Shown: positions 1 through 10,524, counted from the first letter of the stretch. The stretch is 64,000 nucleotides of DNA from Bacillota bacterium (GCA_017889705.1 JAGGAB010000004.1:1-64000), one strand, 5' to 3'. Made by a program: numbers and translations. Notes: generated from the letters alone by a model not told the origin.

Positions 1-237
1 CTATTCAGCTGAACTAGAAGGTTAGGGATTAGTCTAGCATCTTTATTTTTGATCTTTTAAAAGCGGGAGATTTCACACAGTCTGCTGTCCCCTTGTCCCG
101 CCTTGTCCCGTGTTTATCTAGGGACTTAAGCGCGTCTGACCAACGGGGGCTACCTACTATTTGTAGAAACAAGAGTACAAAGATGAGTTTACGGTTAGAA
201 TGGACAGATAAAAAATAATTTTCCCTGAAAAAACCTA
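1..237. other. Upstream intergenic stretch, no gene recognised
   Basis: I see no convincing gene here. A 71-codon minus-strand frame exists, but it would begin at a TTG inside the ilv promoter, has no ribosome binding site and resembles nothing I know. Around positions 82-112 there are three near-direct copies of a TTGTCCC motif. This could be a remnant of a small interspersed repeat, but that is only a guess. Confidence 0.4.
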
Positions 238-266
238 TTGACAAAAGACATTAGTCCTGGCATAAT
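238..266 (+). promoter_or_regulatory. Sigma-A promoter of the ilv-leu operon
   Basis: The -35 box is TTGACA (238-243), the spacer is 17 nt and the -10 box is CATAAT (261-266). A transcript would start near 273, just before the ykkC-class aptamer. About 500 nt of structured leader RNA then precede ilvN. Confidence 0.85.
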
Positions 267-284
267 GTATACAAAATTACATGT

Positions 285-440
285 TGCGTAAGGAAGTGCG
301 TCTAGGGTTCCGCTGCTTGACAGGTCTGGGCCGAGCGACGCAGAGCGTAGGAGAAGGCTCCTATGTTACACCGTGGGTATAAAAAACTCTGCGGAAAGTT
401 TCTTACTTTATCTGAGAAACCTTCTGTCGGGGTATTTTTG
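285..440 (+). ncRNA. ykkC-class riboswitch, probably ppGpp-sensing (subtype 2a)
   Basis: The conserved ykkC core blocks are visible: TCTAGGGTTCCG at 301-312, CCGAGCGACGC at 331-341 and TTACACCGTGGG at 366-377. GCGTC (298-302) can pair with GACGC (337-341). A second domain is closed by CGCAGAG (339-345) with CTCTGCG (387-393), with TAGGAG/CTCCTA (348-353/358-363) inside it. Nucleotides 381-403 can alternatively pair with 415-437 and run into a U stretch at 435-439, forming a terminator that uses the same 387-393 strand. Ligand binding should therefore favour read-through (an ON switch). Within the ykkC superfamily, subtype 1 senses guanidine, 2a ppGpp and 2b PRPP. The ppGpp type is the one known before branched-chain amino acid genes, so the ligand is inferred from context. 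Confidence 0.8.
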
Positions 441-454
441 TAACCTTTTAGCAA

Positions 455-735
455 CATACTAATCAAAAGCAATGATTGGGAGCAAGGCTTAACATCCTGC
501 CCAGAGAACCGGTGGTTGGTGCGAACCGGTGCAGGGATAAGCTCTACTCGCCCAGGAGCTCATTGTTCAACTGCTTGCTACGCTTGCGTAATAAGCACTA
601 GGCAATAGCGGTGCCGGCCGTTATCCGGTAAGTCATGAGCAAACTCATGCTATAATGAGCCCAAAGTAGGGTGGTACCGCGCATACAAAGCGCCCCTATG
701 GTCAGATACTAATCTGCCATAGGGGCTTTTTATAT
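455..735 (+). ncRNA. T-box leader, leucine-specific (CUC specifier)
   Basis: The T-box core AGGGTGGTACCGCG lies at 668-681. Stem I carries AGAGA followed by an ACCGGT/ACCGGT hairpin. Aligned with the two serine T-boxes in this window, the specifier triplet is CTC at 547-549 (leucine). The antiterminator bulge UGGU matches an ACCA tRNA end, as expected for tRNA-Leu (A73). The terminator stem is 692-726 (GCCCCTATGG...CCATAGGGGC) followed by TTTTT. Uncharged tRNA-Leu should allow transcription into ilvN and the rest of the operon. It lies directly downstream of the riboswitch, so both decisions act in series. Confidence 0.93.
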
Positions 736-778
736 TATTTGCGTGCGGGTACTGAAGTAACGAAAAAGGAGAGGTAAT

Positions 779-2294
<1,516 letters not shown>

Positions 2295-2327
2295 GCAGTA
2301 AAAATTTAATGAAAGCGAGGTAATGAC

Positions 2328-3872
2328 ATGGAAGCTCGAAAAATTCAGATATTCGACACTACCCTCCGCGATGGCGAGCAAACGCCCGGAGTAAGTCTGC
2401 AAACAGAAGAAAAGGTGGAAATTGCTCTAGCACTCGCCAAACTGCAGGTTGACGTCATTGAAGCCGGGTTTCCGGTTGCCTCGCCTGGTGATTTTGAAGC
2501 TGTGAGCCAAATTGCCGCCAGAGTAAAAGGCCCAATTATCGCGGCTTTGGCCAGAGCTAATGAAAAAGATATAGAAACCGCTTATAAGGCTGTCAGAAAA
2601 GCGGAAAGACCCCGGATACACACCTTTATTGCAACAAGTGACATCCATCTTGAGCATAAGCTTAAACTCACTCGTGAGCAATTGTTAGACCGGGCAGAAT
2701 CGGCTGTGCGCTATGCCAAGAGTTTAGTAAATGATGTTGAGTTTTCGGCGGAGGATGCCTCACGCTCAGACTGGGATTTCTTATGCCAGGTTTATGAACG
2801 GGCAATTGCCGCCGGTGCCAATGTTATCAATGTGCCTGACACGGTTGGTTATACCACGCCTCAGGAATTTGGCGCACTTATCACCTATATTCGTGAACAT
2901 GTGCCCAATATTAATGATGCCGTTATCAGTGTGCATTGTCATGATGATTTAGGTATGGCGGTGGCTAATACCCTGGCAGCCATCGCTGCCGGTGCCGGCC
3001 AAGCCGAGTGTACTATTAATGGGTTAGGAGAACGGGCCGGTAATGCTGCAATGGAAGAACTGGTTATGGCGCTGCAAACCCGCCATGAATATTACCATGC
3101 CATTACCAATATTAATACCAAACAAATTTACCGGACTTCGCGTCTTATCAGTACGTTGACCGGAATTGCCGTACCGCCAAATAAAGCGGTGGTAGGCGAT
3201 AATGCATTTGCCCATGAATCAGGTATTCATCAACATGGCGTGTTGAATAACCCGCTGACCTATGAAATTATGAGCCCTGAGTCGGTCGGGATCAGCCGCA
3301 ATGCTATTGTGCTTGGTAAACATTCCGGGCGGCATGCTTTCGAAGAACGCCTCAAGCATTTGGGCTATGAGCTTGATTCTGACACCATTAATAATCTGTT
3401 TGTCAAGTTTAAAGACTTGGCTGACAGAAAGAAGATGGTATTTGACCGTGATATTGAAGCGTTGATTGTGGAAAAAGCGACAGTGCGGCCGGAATGGTAT
3501 ACGCTTACTTACCATCATGTGGCCAGTGGCAACAACATTCTGGCAACAGCCTCGGTGCAGCTGAGAACAAGCGCCGGAGTAGCTGAAGCCGCCGGCTGCG
3601 GCACTGGCCCGGTCGATGCCGTGTTTAAGGCCATCGAGCAGGCAGTCGGTTTCCCAATTGGTCTTAAAGATTATCAACTGAAAGCAGTCACTGCCGGCGA
3701 AGATGCGCTGGGTGAAGCCACTACCTGGATTGAACGGGACGGCAGAGTCTTTAGCGGGCGGGGACTGGCTATTGATGTGATTGAAGCAAGTGCCAAAGCT
3801 TATGTCAATGCAATTAACAAAATGCTGGCTGTCTGCGGGTTTCCCGCAGTGGAAGAATCAGCAGGGAGGTAA
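2328..3872 (+). CDS. leuA: 2-isopropylmalate synthase
   Basis: Condenses acetyl-CoA with 2-ketoisovalerate, the committed step to leucine. The catalytic TIM barrel begins with [13 protein letters not shown] (about residues 9-21), HCHDDLG (near 203) supplies metal ligands and HESGIHQHG (near 295) follows. The C-terminal part from about residue 360 fits the LeuA allosteric dimer domain that binds leucine, so feedback inhibition is likely. At 514 residues it is full length for the bacterial LeuA type; the dimer domain argues against homocitrate or citramalate synthase but does not exclude it formally. It follows ilvC by 33 nt with a GCGAGG ribosome site, and leuC starts 6 nt after its stop. Confidence 0.96.
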   Translation: MEARKIQIFDTTLRDGEQTPGVSLQTEEKVEIALALAKLQVDVIEAGFPVASPGDFEAVSQIAARVKGPIIAALARANEKDIETAYKAVRKAERPRIHTFIATSDIHLEHKLKLTREQLLDRAESAVRYAKSLVNDVEFSAEDASRSDWDFLCQVYERAIAAGANVINVPDTVGYTTPQEFGALITYIREHVPNINDAVISVHCHDDLGMAVANTLAAIAAGAGQAECTINGLGERAGNAAMEELVMALQTRHEYYHAITNINTKQIYRTSRLISTLTGIAVPPNKAVVGDNAFAHESGIHQHGVLNNPLTYEIMSPESVGISRNAIVLGKHSGRHAFEERLKHLGYELDSDTINNLFVKFKDLADRKKMVFDRDIEALIVEKATVRPEWYTLTYHHVASGNNILATASVQLRTSAGVAEAAGCGTGPVDAVFKAIEQAVGFPIGLKDYQLKAVTAGEDALGEATTWIERDGRVFSGRGLAIDVIEASAKAYVNAINKMLAVCGFPAVEESAGR

Positions 3873-3878
3873 TTCATC

Positions 3879-5147
3879 ATGGCTAGACCTATGACTATGA
3901 CCGAAAAAATCTTTGCCGCGCATGCCGGGTTGGCGGAAGTTCAACCTGGACAGCTCATCAAAGCCAAGCTGGATCTGGTGCTGGGGAATGATATCACGGC
4001 ACCGCCGGCTATCCAGGAGTTTGAACAAATCAGCGACAAGGTTTTTGACAAAGATAAAATTGTATTGGTACCAGACCATTTTGCCCCCAATAAAGATATA
4101 AAATCGGCCGAGATGGCCAAAACTATGCGGGAGTTTGCCAGAAAGCAGAATATAACCCACTATTTCGAAGTCGGACGCATGGGCATTGAGCATGTGCTGT
4201 TGCCGGAACAGGGGCTGGTAGCTCCCGGGGAAGTCATTATTGGCGCCGATTCACATACCTGTACTTATGGTGCTGTTGGGGCCTTTGCCACCGGTGTCGG
4301 TTCAACTGATATGGCTTGTGCCATGGCAACAGGCGAAACCTGGTTTAAGGTGCCTGCCAGCATAAAGGTGGAATTGACGGGCAAGCTCTCTAAATGGGTG
4401 TGCGGTAAGGATGTAATCCTAAAGTTGATCGGCATGATCGGGGTGGATGGAGCGCGGTACCAGTCCCTTGAATTTGCCGGGCCGGGTGTAGCCGAGCTTA
4501 CCATGACCGACAGGCTAACTATTTCCAATATGGCCATTGAAGCCGGTGCCAAAAACGGCATTTTCCCGGTAGACAGCATTACCGAAAAATACCTGGCCGG
4601 ACGGGTAAAAAAGGCTTATACAGCAGTGGCTGCCGATCAGGATGCCGAGTATGCAAGAACAGTTACCATCAACTTGTCAGAACTGACACCGGTTGTGGCG
4701 CTGCCACACTTGCCGGAAAATGTCAAGCCTGTCAGTGAAATTGCGCCTACACCCATTAACCAGGTGGTTATTGGTTCTTGTACCAATGGCCGTATTGAGG
4801 ATTTGGCGCAAGCTGCTGCTATTTTTAAAGGCAAACAGGTCCATCAGGATGTCAGAGCCATTATTATTCCTGGCAGTCAGGCCGTATATCTGGAAGCTAT
4901 GAAACTCGGCTATATCGAGACTTTTGTCAACGCCGGAGCTGTTGTTAGCACCCCGACCTGCGGCCCTTGTCTGGGTGGTCATATGGGCATACTGGCAAAC
5001 GGTGAACGGGCGGTGGCTACCACCAACCGAAATTTCCGCGGACGCATGGGGCATGTTGATAGCGAAGTATATCTGGCCGGTCCGGCAGTAGCGGCAGCAA
5101 GTGCGGTTCTCGGACGAATTGCCGGTCCTGAGGAGGTAGTAGCATGA
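3879..5147 (+). CDS. leuC: 3-isopropylmalate dehydratase large subunit
   Basis: This is the large subunit of isopropylmalate isomerase, an aconitase-family 4Fe-4S enzyme that interconverts 2- and 3-isopropylmalate together with LeuD. Visible motifs are [11 protein letters not shown] (about residue 124), the cysteine of VIGSCTNGR (near 300) and the [11 protein letters not shown] pair (near 359-365), which together supply the three cluster cysteines. At 422 residues it belongs to the shorter archaeal/clostridial-type LeuC that works with a separate small LeuD. Its ATG follows AGGGAGG. Its stop overlaps the leuD start by 4 nt (ATGA), so the two subunits are translationally coupled. Confidence 0.96.
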   Translation: MARPMTMTEKIFAAHAGLAEVQPGQLIKAKLDLVLGNDITAPPAIQEFEQISDKVFDKDKIVLVPDHFAPNKDIKSAEMAKTMREFARKQNITHYFEVGRMGIEHVLLPEQGLVAPGEVIIGADSHTCTYGAVGAFATGVGSTDMACAMATGETWFKVPASIKVELTGKLSKWVCGKDVILKLIGMIGVDGARYQSLEFAGPGVAELTMTDRLTISNMAIEAGAKNGIFPVDSITEKYLAGRVKKAYTAVAADQDAEYARTVTINLSELTPVVALPHLPENVKPVSEIAPTPINQVVIGSCTNGRIEDLAQAAAIFKGKQVHQDVRAIIIPGSQAVYLEAMKLGYIETFVNAGAVVSTPTCGPCLGGHMGILANGERAVATTNRNFRGRMGHVDSEVYLAGPAVAAASAVLGRIAGPEEVVA

Positions 5148-5644
5148 GGTTTACCGGAAAAGTATGGCGTTATGGCGATAATGTAGATACTGATGTTATT
5201 ATTCCTGCCAGGTACTTAAATACCGCCAATATGAAAGAACTGGCGGCACATGCAATGGAAGATATTGATCCTACTTTTGCCGGACAGGTTCAGACTGGCG
5301 ATATTATTGTTGCCGGTAAGAACTTTGGCTGTGGCTCGTCACGGGAACACGCGCCCGGCGCACTCAAAGCGGCCGGTGTAGCCTGTGTGGTTGCCGAAAG
5401 CTTTGCCCGGATATTTTACCGCAATGCCATTAACATTGGCCTGCCGCTGATTGAACTAGGCGAAGGCGAAATTAATATCAAGGCCGGTGATACGCTGGCA
5501 GTGGATTTGGCAGCCGGTCAGGCTGAGAATTTGGCTACAGGCGAAACATTTGCGATACCGGCATTGCCTGGATTTATTCAGGATATTGCCCAGGCTGGCG
5601 GCTTGGTTACTTACACACAAGCGCTGCTGGCCAAAAAGAAATAA
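5144..5644 (+). CDS. leuD: 3-isopropylmalate dehydratase small subunit
   Basis: This is the swivelling small subunit of isopropylmalate isomerase and partners LeuC. The family motif [14 protein letters not shown] lies near residues 57-70, and the N-terminal [12 protein letters not shown] motif is clear. The length of 166 residues matches the short LeuD class that pairs with a 420-residue LeuC. It starts with the ATGA overlap at the end of leuC. Downstream, an 88-nt gap with a terminator-like hairpin separates it from leuB, the largest gap inside this operon. Confidence 0.96.
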   Translation: MRFTGKVWRYGDNVDTDVIIPARYLNTANMKELAAHAMEDIDPTFAGQVQTGDIIVAGKNFGCGSSREHAPGALKAAGVACVVAESFARIFYRNAINIGLPLIELGEGEINIKAGDTLAVDLAAGQAENLATGETFAIPALPGFIQDIAQAGGLVTYTQALLAKKK

Positions 5645-5659
5645 TCTATATTACAGGCG

Positions 5660-5704
5660 GAGATTGCTTCATAAGGCTTCAAAATAATGGAGCAATCTCT
5701 TTTT
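5660..5704 (+). terminator. Terminator-like hairpin inside the leu operon
   Basis: GAGATTGCTT (5660-5669) pairs with GAGCAATCTC (5690-5699), followed by TTTTT (5700-5704). It lies between leuD and leuB, which are otherwise one co-directional operon, so it probably gives partial termination or protects the 3' end of the upstream message. Confidence 0.6.
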
Positions 5705-5732
5705 CCCAGTATGGGGTAGGAGGTAGCAAGCA

Positions 5733-6809
5733 ATGAGTAAACATATTGTAGTTATTCCCGGTGACGGCATTGGTGCCGAAATTACGGCAGAAGCCTTGCG
5801 GGTATCGCAGGCGGCAGCCGAGAAATGTGGTTTTAGTTTTACTTATGAAAGCAAGCAGGCAGGGGGAGCCGCCATTGATGCTTATGGTGTACCGCTGCCT
5901 GAAGATACAATAGAAGCTTGCCGTAAGGCTGACGGCGTGCTCTTAGGAGCGGTCGGCGGTCCGAAGTGGGATAATGTTGCGCCTGAATTGAGAGCAGAAA
6001 AAGCTATTTTGGGTCTGCGCAAGACGCTAGGGTTATATGCCAATCTGCGCCCAATTAAAGTTTTCCCGGCGCTGGCTGCTCAGTCGCCGCTCAAACCGGA
6101 GCTTGTCAGAGATGTCGATATTTTAATTGTCCGCGAACTCAATGGCGGCATTTATTATGGCGACCGCCAGGAGGCTGTCACTGTTAAAGGTATTGAACAG
6201 GCCTGGGACAAAGAAGGGTATAGCCGTCCTGAAATCGAACGCATTGTACGTCTGGCCTGCCGCAGCGCGATTGGCCGTAAAGGCCGGGTAACCTCGGTTG
6301 ATAAAGCGAATGTGTTGGCAACTTCCCGGTTATGGCGCAAGGTGGCGGCAGAAGTGGCTGTTGATTTTGCCCAAGTGGAAATGAGTCACATGTATGTTGA
6401 TAACTGTGCGATGCAGCTTGTGCTCAATCCCGGCAGTTTTGACGTACTTGTTACCGGCAATCTGTTTGGCGATATTTTAAGTGACGAAGCTGCGGTATTA
6501 TCTGGTTCGATCGGCCTGTTGCCATCAGCCAGCCTGGGGGATGGCACCGGACTGTATGAACCAATTCACGGTTCGGCACCTGATATTGCCGGACAAGGGC
6601 TGGCAAATCCTTTAGGAACCATTTTATCGGCGGCTATGATGTTTAGATTCTCGTTAGGCAATGAAAAAGTCGCCGCTATGATTGAAGCGGCAGTTGATCA
6701 GGTACTATCTGACGGCTATCGTACAGCCGATATTTATCAACAAGGACAAGGCTTAACCAAAGTTTCTACGGAAGAAATGGGGCAGCAAGTTATTAATCGG
6801 TTGAAGTGA
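5733..6809 (+). CDS. leuB: 3-isopropylmalate dehydrogenase
   Basis: Oxidatively decarboxylates 3-isopropylmalate with NAD+ to 2-ketoisocaproate, the last specific step of leucine synthesis before transamination. It opens with the isocitrate/isopropylmalate dehydrogenase signature VIPGDGIGAEI (residues 6-16). It contains LRKTLGLYANLRP and RELNGGIYYG in substrate-binding positions, and the signature around NLFGDILSDEAAVLSGSIG near residues 243-261. At 358 residues it is full length. The ATG at 5733 follows TAGGAGG. The gene sits after the intra-operon hairpin, and ilvB starts 10 nt after its stop. Confidence 0.97.
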   Translation: MSKHIVVIPGDGIGAEITAEALRVSQAAAEKCGFSFTYESKQAGGAAIDAYGVPLPEDTIEACRKADGVLLGAVGGPKWDNVAPELRAEKAILGLRKTLGLYANLRPIKVFPALAAQSPLKPELVRDVDILIVRELNGGIYYGDRQEAVTVKGIEQAWDKEGYSRPEIERIVRLACRSAIGRKGRVTSVDKANVLATSRLWRKVAAEVAVDFAQVEMSHMYVDNCAMQLVLNPGSFDVLVTGNLFGDILSDEAAVLSGSIGLLPSASLGDGTGLYEPIHGSAPDIAGQGLANPLGTILSAAMMFRFSLGNEKVAAMIEAAVDQVLSDGYRTADIYQQGQGLTKVSTEEMGQQVINRLK

Positions 6810-6819
6810 GGTGTAAGCT

Positions 6820-8490
6820 ATGCTCATGACAGGAGCACAAGCTATTGTTGCTTCTCTTGTTAAAGAGGGTGTAGACACGGTATTTGGGTACCCGGGTGGA
6901 ACAATCCTGCCATTGTTTGACGCGCTATGCGGTTCACCTGTGCGCCATGTGCTGACCGTGCATGAGCAGGGGGCCGCGCATGCTGCCGATGGTTATGCCA
7001 GAGCAAGCGGACGGGTAGGAGTGTGTATTGCCACCTCAGGTCCGGGAGCAACTAACCTGGTTACCGGGCTGGCTGCTGCCTTTATGGATTCTGTTCCCGT
7101 TGTGGCCATTACCGGTCAGGTGCAGACAACCTTAATTGGTCGCGATGCCTTTCAGGAGATCGATATTACCGGCATAACCATGCCGATTACCAAGCATAAT
7201 TTTTTGGTTAAGGATATCAGCAAATTGCCGGAAACTCTTTGGCGGGCCTTCAATATTGCCCGGTCAGGACGGCCTGGGCCGGTGCTTGTTGATATACCGC
7301 GCGATGTGCAATCCCAAAAACATGATTTTACCGATATTGAGGCTGTGTATTCGCGTTCTACGCTTGTCAGGCAGTCACCAGATCTCCCCGATTTAATCAA
7401 AAAGGCGGCTGAGGCCATCAGTGCCGCCAAACGGCCGGCCATTATCGCCGGTGGCGGCTGTATCAGCGCCAATGCCGGTGCGGCGCTAACCAGATTTGTT
7501 GAACAATGCAATTTGCCGGTGGTAACCACTTTGATGGGAATTGGGGCATTTCCCGGTGGCCATGATAAGCTTCTGGGCATGACCGGCCTGCATGGTCTTA
7601 AAGCAGCCAATCGTGCGGTATATGAAGCCGATGTGCTTATTGTAACCGGCAGTCGGTTTAATGACCGGGTGACAGGTGACCGTACCAGCTATGCCGCCGG
7701 TAAAACCATTATCCATATTGATATTGATCCGGCTGAGGTGCACAAGAATGTAGATGCCGCAGTGCCGCTAGTTGGTGAGATGAATATGATTCTGCAGGAA
7801 TTGACCGAGGCAGTTAACCCGGGAGATTTGTCTTCCTGGTGGTCTACCATCTGGCAGTGGCAGCAGGAATATGATGCTCCAATTGCTGATGATATGCTGA
7901 CTGCGCCGCTGGTTATGCAGGAATTAAACCGGCAAATTGGCGATCAAGACGTAATCTATGTTACCGATGTCGGTCAGCACCAGATGTGGGCGGCACAGCA
8001 TTTATCAGTAAAAACCCCGCGCGGCTTTTTATCATCCGGCGGTCTTGGCGCCATGGGATTTGGCTTGCCGGCAGCTTTAGGTGCGCAGCTTGCCAGGCCG
8101 GATAAGCGGGTAATTCATATTGTCGGTGACGGTGGACTCAAAATGACAGGCTGTGAGCTGTATACCATTTCAGCCGAACAGTTGCCGGTTATCTCGATTG
8201 TCATCAATAATAAAAGTTTGGGTATGGTCAGACAATTGCAGCATTGCTTTTTTGAAAAGCGGTATGCCAATTCGCTGCTGCCTATGCCGATGGATTTTTC
8301 TGCTTTTGCTGCCGCTTTTGGCATTCCGGCGGCTGTGACCAATACTCCTGCTGAGTTTGCCGAGGCATTAACTGCCGCCTGGCAGCGGCAAGGGCCGGGA
8401 CTTATTGTTGCCAATATTGCTACTGATGATTTGGTGACACCCATGATTGCTCCTGGCGGAGCCATGGATGAGTATGTGGTTATCGACTAA
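6820..8490 (+). CDS. ilvB: Acetolactate synthase large (catalytic) subunit
   Basis: This ThDP- and FAD-dependent enzyme forms acetolactate from two pyruvates or acetohydroxybutyrate from pyruvate and 2-ketobutyrate. The N-terminal ThDP domain carries FGYPGGTILPLFDAL and the catalytic glutamate E49 in VHEQGAAHAADGYAR. A central FAD-binding domain follows, and the C-terminal ThDP motif starts at GDGGLKMTG (near residue 437) and ends at NNKSLGM. At 556 residues it is typical. It closes the operon, 5.5 kb from its small subunit ilvN; in most operons ilvB and ilvN are adjacent. A catabolic AlsS is less likely given the BCAA context and the presence of ilvN. A strong terminator follows. Confidence 0.93.
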   Translation: MLMTGAQAIVASLVKEGVDTVFGYPGGTILPLFDALCGSPVRHVLTVHEQGAAHAADGYARASGRVGVCIATSGPGATNLVTGLAAAFMDSVPVVAITGQVQTTLIGRDAFQEIDITGITMPITKHNFLVKDISKLPETLWRAFNIARSGRPGPVLVDIPRDVQSQKHDFTDIEAVYSRSTLVRQSPDLPDLIKKAAEAISAAKRPAIIAGGGCISANAGAALTRFVEQCNLPVVTTLMGIGAFPGGHDKLLGMTGLHGLKAANRAVYEADVLIVTGSRFNDRVTGDRTSYAAGKTIIHIDIDPAEVHKNVDAAVPLVGEMNMILQELTEAVNPGDLSSWWSTIWQWQQEYDAPIADDMLTAPLVMQELNRQIGDQDVIYVTDVGQHQMWAAQHLSVKTPRGFLSSGGLGAMGFGLPAALGAQLARPDKRVIHIVGDGGLKMTGCELYTISAEQLPVISIVINNKSLGMVRQLQHCFFEKRYANSLLPMPMDFSAFAAAFGIPAAVTNTPAEFAEALTAAWQRQGPGLIVANIATDDLVTPMIAPGGAMDEYVVID

Positions 8491-8507
8491 TTGGAGATGA
8501 ATTTTTT

Positions 8508-8553
8508 AAAGAGTAGTGGTATTATAACTAATATAATACCATTACTCTTTTTT
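8508..8553 (+). terminator. Intrinsic terminator of the ilv-leu operon
   Basis: A 19-bp stem with a single G-T wobble, starting AAAGAGTAG at 8508 and closing at 8548, has a 5-nt loop (ACTAA) and is followed by a T run to 8553. It ends the operon cleanly before the ABC transporter genes. Confidence 0.93.
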
Positions 8554-8601
8554 CCATATAATTAGTGTGGGTAACAGAGTGGTGATGAAGGGAAATAAGT
8601 T

Positions 8602-9531
8602 ATGAGTGATATTGTTGTCAGGGCAGAAAGCCTTGGTAAAACATATGGTGACTTTCGGGCGCTTAAAGGCATTTCTTTTAGCATCAAAGCCGGACAATGC
8701 TTTGGCTTTTTGGGACATAATGGTGCAGGCAAGACTACGACCATGCGTATGATGTATGGCATGTCTACTGTTGATGAGGGCAAGTTATGGCTGTTTGACC
8801 AGTCTTTCCGCTTAACCCCGCCGGCTGTAAAGGCTCGGCTGGGGGTGGTGCCGCAGGAAGATAATCTTGATGATGACTTAACCGTTATTGAGAATCTGGA
8901 AGTGTATGGCCTGATTTATGGCTTGCCAAGGGGTGAGTCACAGCAGCGGGGTAAAGAATTGCTGGCGTTTATGGGGCTGGAGGATAAAGAACATAATTCG
9001 ATTGAGAGCTTGTCAGGCGGACTCAAACGACGGCTGGTGATTGCCAGAGCGCTGATGAATGCGCCCGATATTGTTATTTTGGATGAACCTACTACCGGTC
9101 TTGATCCGCAAGCAAGGCATTTGGTCTGGCAAAAGCTGCGCAGTCTCAAAGCAGAAGGGGTAACGCTGGTATTAACCACCCATTACATGGAAGAGGCTGT
9201 ACAGCTATGTGACAGTCTGGTAGTTATGCATGAAGGCAATATTTTGGCTGAGGGCAGCCCGCAGCACTTAATCGAGACATATGTGCGTCCTTATGTTGTT
9301 GAAGTGCATTTGCCATTATCGCAAGTACCGGAGAATCTGACAGATAAGGTAGCAAATTGGGGCGGCGAAGTAACTCAGGTGCTTGACAGCGTATTTCTTT
9401 ATGCAGATGATGGCGAGAAACTATGGGATAATCTTGATTGTTGGGGACTGCCCAAACAGGCTTGCTTACTGCGGGCAGCCAATCTGGAAGATGTGTTTTT
9501 AAAACTTACCGGCATGGGGGAAGAAGCGTAA
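8602..9531 (+). CDS. ABC-2 type exporter, ATP-binding subunit (NodI-like)
   Basis: This is the nucleotide-binding subunit of an ABC exporter. Walker A GHNGAGKTT lies near residues 38-46, the signature LSGGLKRRL near 136-144 and Walker B VILDEPTTGLDP follows near 155-166, with the switch histidine in LTTHYMEEA. After the ATPase core comes a 90-residue C-terminal extension like that of NodI/CcmA/DrrA proteins. The next gene starts directly after its stop (0 nt apart) and encodes a NodJ-like permease, so the two form one transporter. The substrate is unknown; NodI/NodJ homologues outside rhizobia are usually uncharacterised efflux systems. Confidence 0.9.
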   Translation: MSDIVVRAESLGKTYGDFRALKGISFSIKAGQCFGFLGHNGAGKTTTMRMMYGMSTVDEGKLWLFDQSFRLTPPAVKARLGVVPQEDNLDDDLTVIENLEVYGLIYGLPRGESQQRGKELLAFMGLEDKEHNSIESLSGGLKRRLVIARALMNAPDIVILDEPTTGLDPQARHLVWQKLRSLKAEGVTLVLTTHYMEEAVQLCDSLVVMHEGNILAEGSPQHLIETYVRPYVVEVHLPLSQVPENLTDKVANWGGEVTQVLDSVFLYADDGEKLWDNLDCWGLPKQACLLRAANLEDVFLKLTGMGEEA

Positions 9532-10281
9532 ATGGAAGCTATGCGTATTTTTGCCCGCCATATGGCGGTATTTCGTAAGATTTGGTTTACTAATATTATG
9601 TTTAACTTTATTGAACCGCTGCTGTACTTAACAGCTATGGGTTACGGCCTGGGAACCTTTGTGCAGGATATGGAGGGCATGACCTATCTTCAGTATATTG
9701 CGCCAGGAATGGTGGCTTCCTCAGCTATGTTTGCTGCCTCTTTTGAGTGTACGTATGGCAGCTTTCTCAGGCTGCATTATCAAAAGACCTACCAGGCCAT
9801 GCTGGCCGGTCCGGTTACCGTTCGCGATATTGTAGCAGGCGATATTCTGTATGCCACTTTTAAAAGCATGCTGTTTGGGCTGGTCATATTAGTGGTAATC
9901 AGTGTCCTGGGGCAGGTACAGTCCTGGTGGGCAGTTGCCATTCCGCTGTTTCTGGTTATTCCTGGGCTGGCGTTTTCGCTGTTGGCCATTTGTTATACAG
10001 GAATGGTCGCCAATATCGATAATTTTAATTATTATATTACCTTGTTCTTAACGCCGGCCTACCTTTTCTCCGGCGTGTTTTTCCCGATTAATTCCATGCC
10101 TGGCTGGGCGCAGGCGGTCGTCTGGATTAATCCTATTTTCCACAGTGTGGAAATCTGCCGGGCTTTGGCACTAGGAAATATAAATCCCGGCCTGCTGGTG
10201 CATGCCGGGGTGCTTATGGTACTTGCTGCTCTATTAATGCCGGTAGCTGTGCGACTCTTGACTAAACGGCTTATTGTATAA
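9532..10281 (+). CDS. ABC-2 type exporter, permease subunit (NodJ-like)
   Basis: This 249-residue integral membrane protein has about six hydrophobic segments and fits the ABC-2 transporter family, specifically the NodJ branch. Family-like stretches are FNFIEPLLYLTAMGYGLG near the N-terminus and LTPAYLFSGVFFPINSMP near residues 170-187. Its start codon follows the stop of the ATPase gene with no gap, so the two are co-translated. The cargo cannot be read from sequence. A GC-rich hairpin (CCCCGG/CCGGGG, 10299-10314) follows its stop. Confidence 0.9.
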   Translation: MEAMRIFARHMAVFRKIWFTNIMFNFIEPLLYLTAMGYGLGTFVQDMEGMTYLQYIAPGMVASSAMFAASFECTYGSFLRLHYQKTYQAMLAGPVTVRDIVAGDILYATFKSMLFGLVILVVISVLGQVQSWWAVAIPLFLVIPGLAFSLLAICYTGMVANIDNFNYYITLFLTPAYLFSGVFFPINSMPGWAQAVVWINPIFHSVEICRALALGNINPGLLVHAGVLMVLAALLMPVAVRLLTKRLIV

Positions 10282-10298
10282 TGCTAAAGTATGTATAG

Positions 10299-10314
10299 CC
10301 CCGGAACTCCGGGG
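10299..10314. repeat. GC-rich hairpin between convergent genes
   Basis: CCCCGG-AACT-CCGGGG forms a tight 6-bp stem. It lies between the permease gene (plus) and the small zinc-ribbon gene (minus), so it may serve both strands. There is no U run on either side, so it is not a standard intrinsic terminator. Confidence 0.5.
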
Positions 10315-10316
10315 GA

Positions 10317-10490
10317 TTAACGGCAGTTAAGGCGGTTAGGGACTTTAAGCCGGGTAATTTTTGGGAGTGTGTCTGAGACAAACGTAACCCGTCCACAGGT
10401 ACGGCAATGGGTAGTGCCATACATGGTGTGGTCTAATTTGCTCTCAGGACAGCCGGTAATTGTATGCCATAACCAGTGTATAATTGACAT
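10317..10490 (-). CDS. Small zinc-ribbon-like protein, 57 residues
   Basis: I do not recognise this gene, but the frame has good signals. The minus-strand ATG (10488-10490) is preceded by AAGGAG with 8-9 nt spacing, and the frame runs 57 codons to TAA. The protein starts MSIIHWLWHTITGC, with Cys14, then HCRTCGR (Cys29, Cys32) and Cys56. The CxxCG knuckle, His residues and aromatic N-terminus resemble the short zinc-binding proteins found in Firmicutes and phages (DUF1660-like, tentative). It is convergent with the ABC permease and divergent from the DUF445 pair. A 7-bp inverted repeat lies just upstream. Alternative: a chance frame, but the ribosome site and paired cysteines argue against that. 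Confidence 0.62.
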   Translation of the reverse strand: MSIIHWLWHTITGCPESKLDHTMYGTTHCRTCGRVTFVSDTLPKITRLKVPNRLNCR

Positions 10491-10507
10491 TGTCTCAACT
10501 CCTTCAC

Positions 10508-10524
10508 ATTAGATTGTATCTAAT
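10508..10524. promoter_or_regulatory. Operator-like inverted repeat
   Basis: ATTAGAT-TGT-ATCTAAT is a perfect 7-bp inverted repeat. It lies 18 nt upstream of the small minus-strand gene's start codon, next to its ribosome site. Its position and symmetry suggest a dimeric repressor site, but no regulator can be named. The remainder of the gap to 10727 holds no further gene that I can support. Confidence 0.4.

Noticed and set aside
29-244. 71-codon minus-strand frame before the ilv promoter
   Set aside because: It starts with TTG within the promoter, has no ribosome site and no recognisable sequence.
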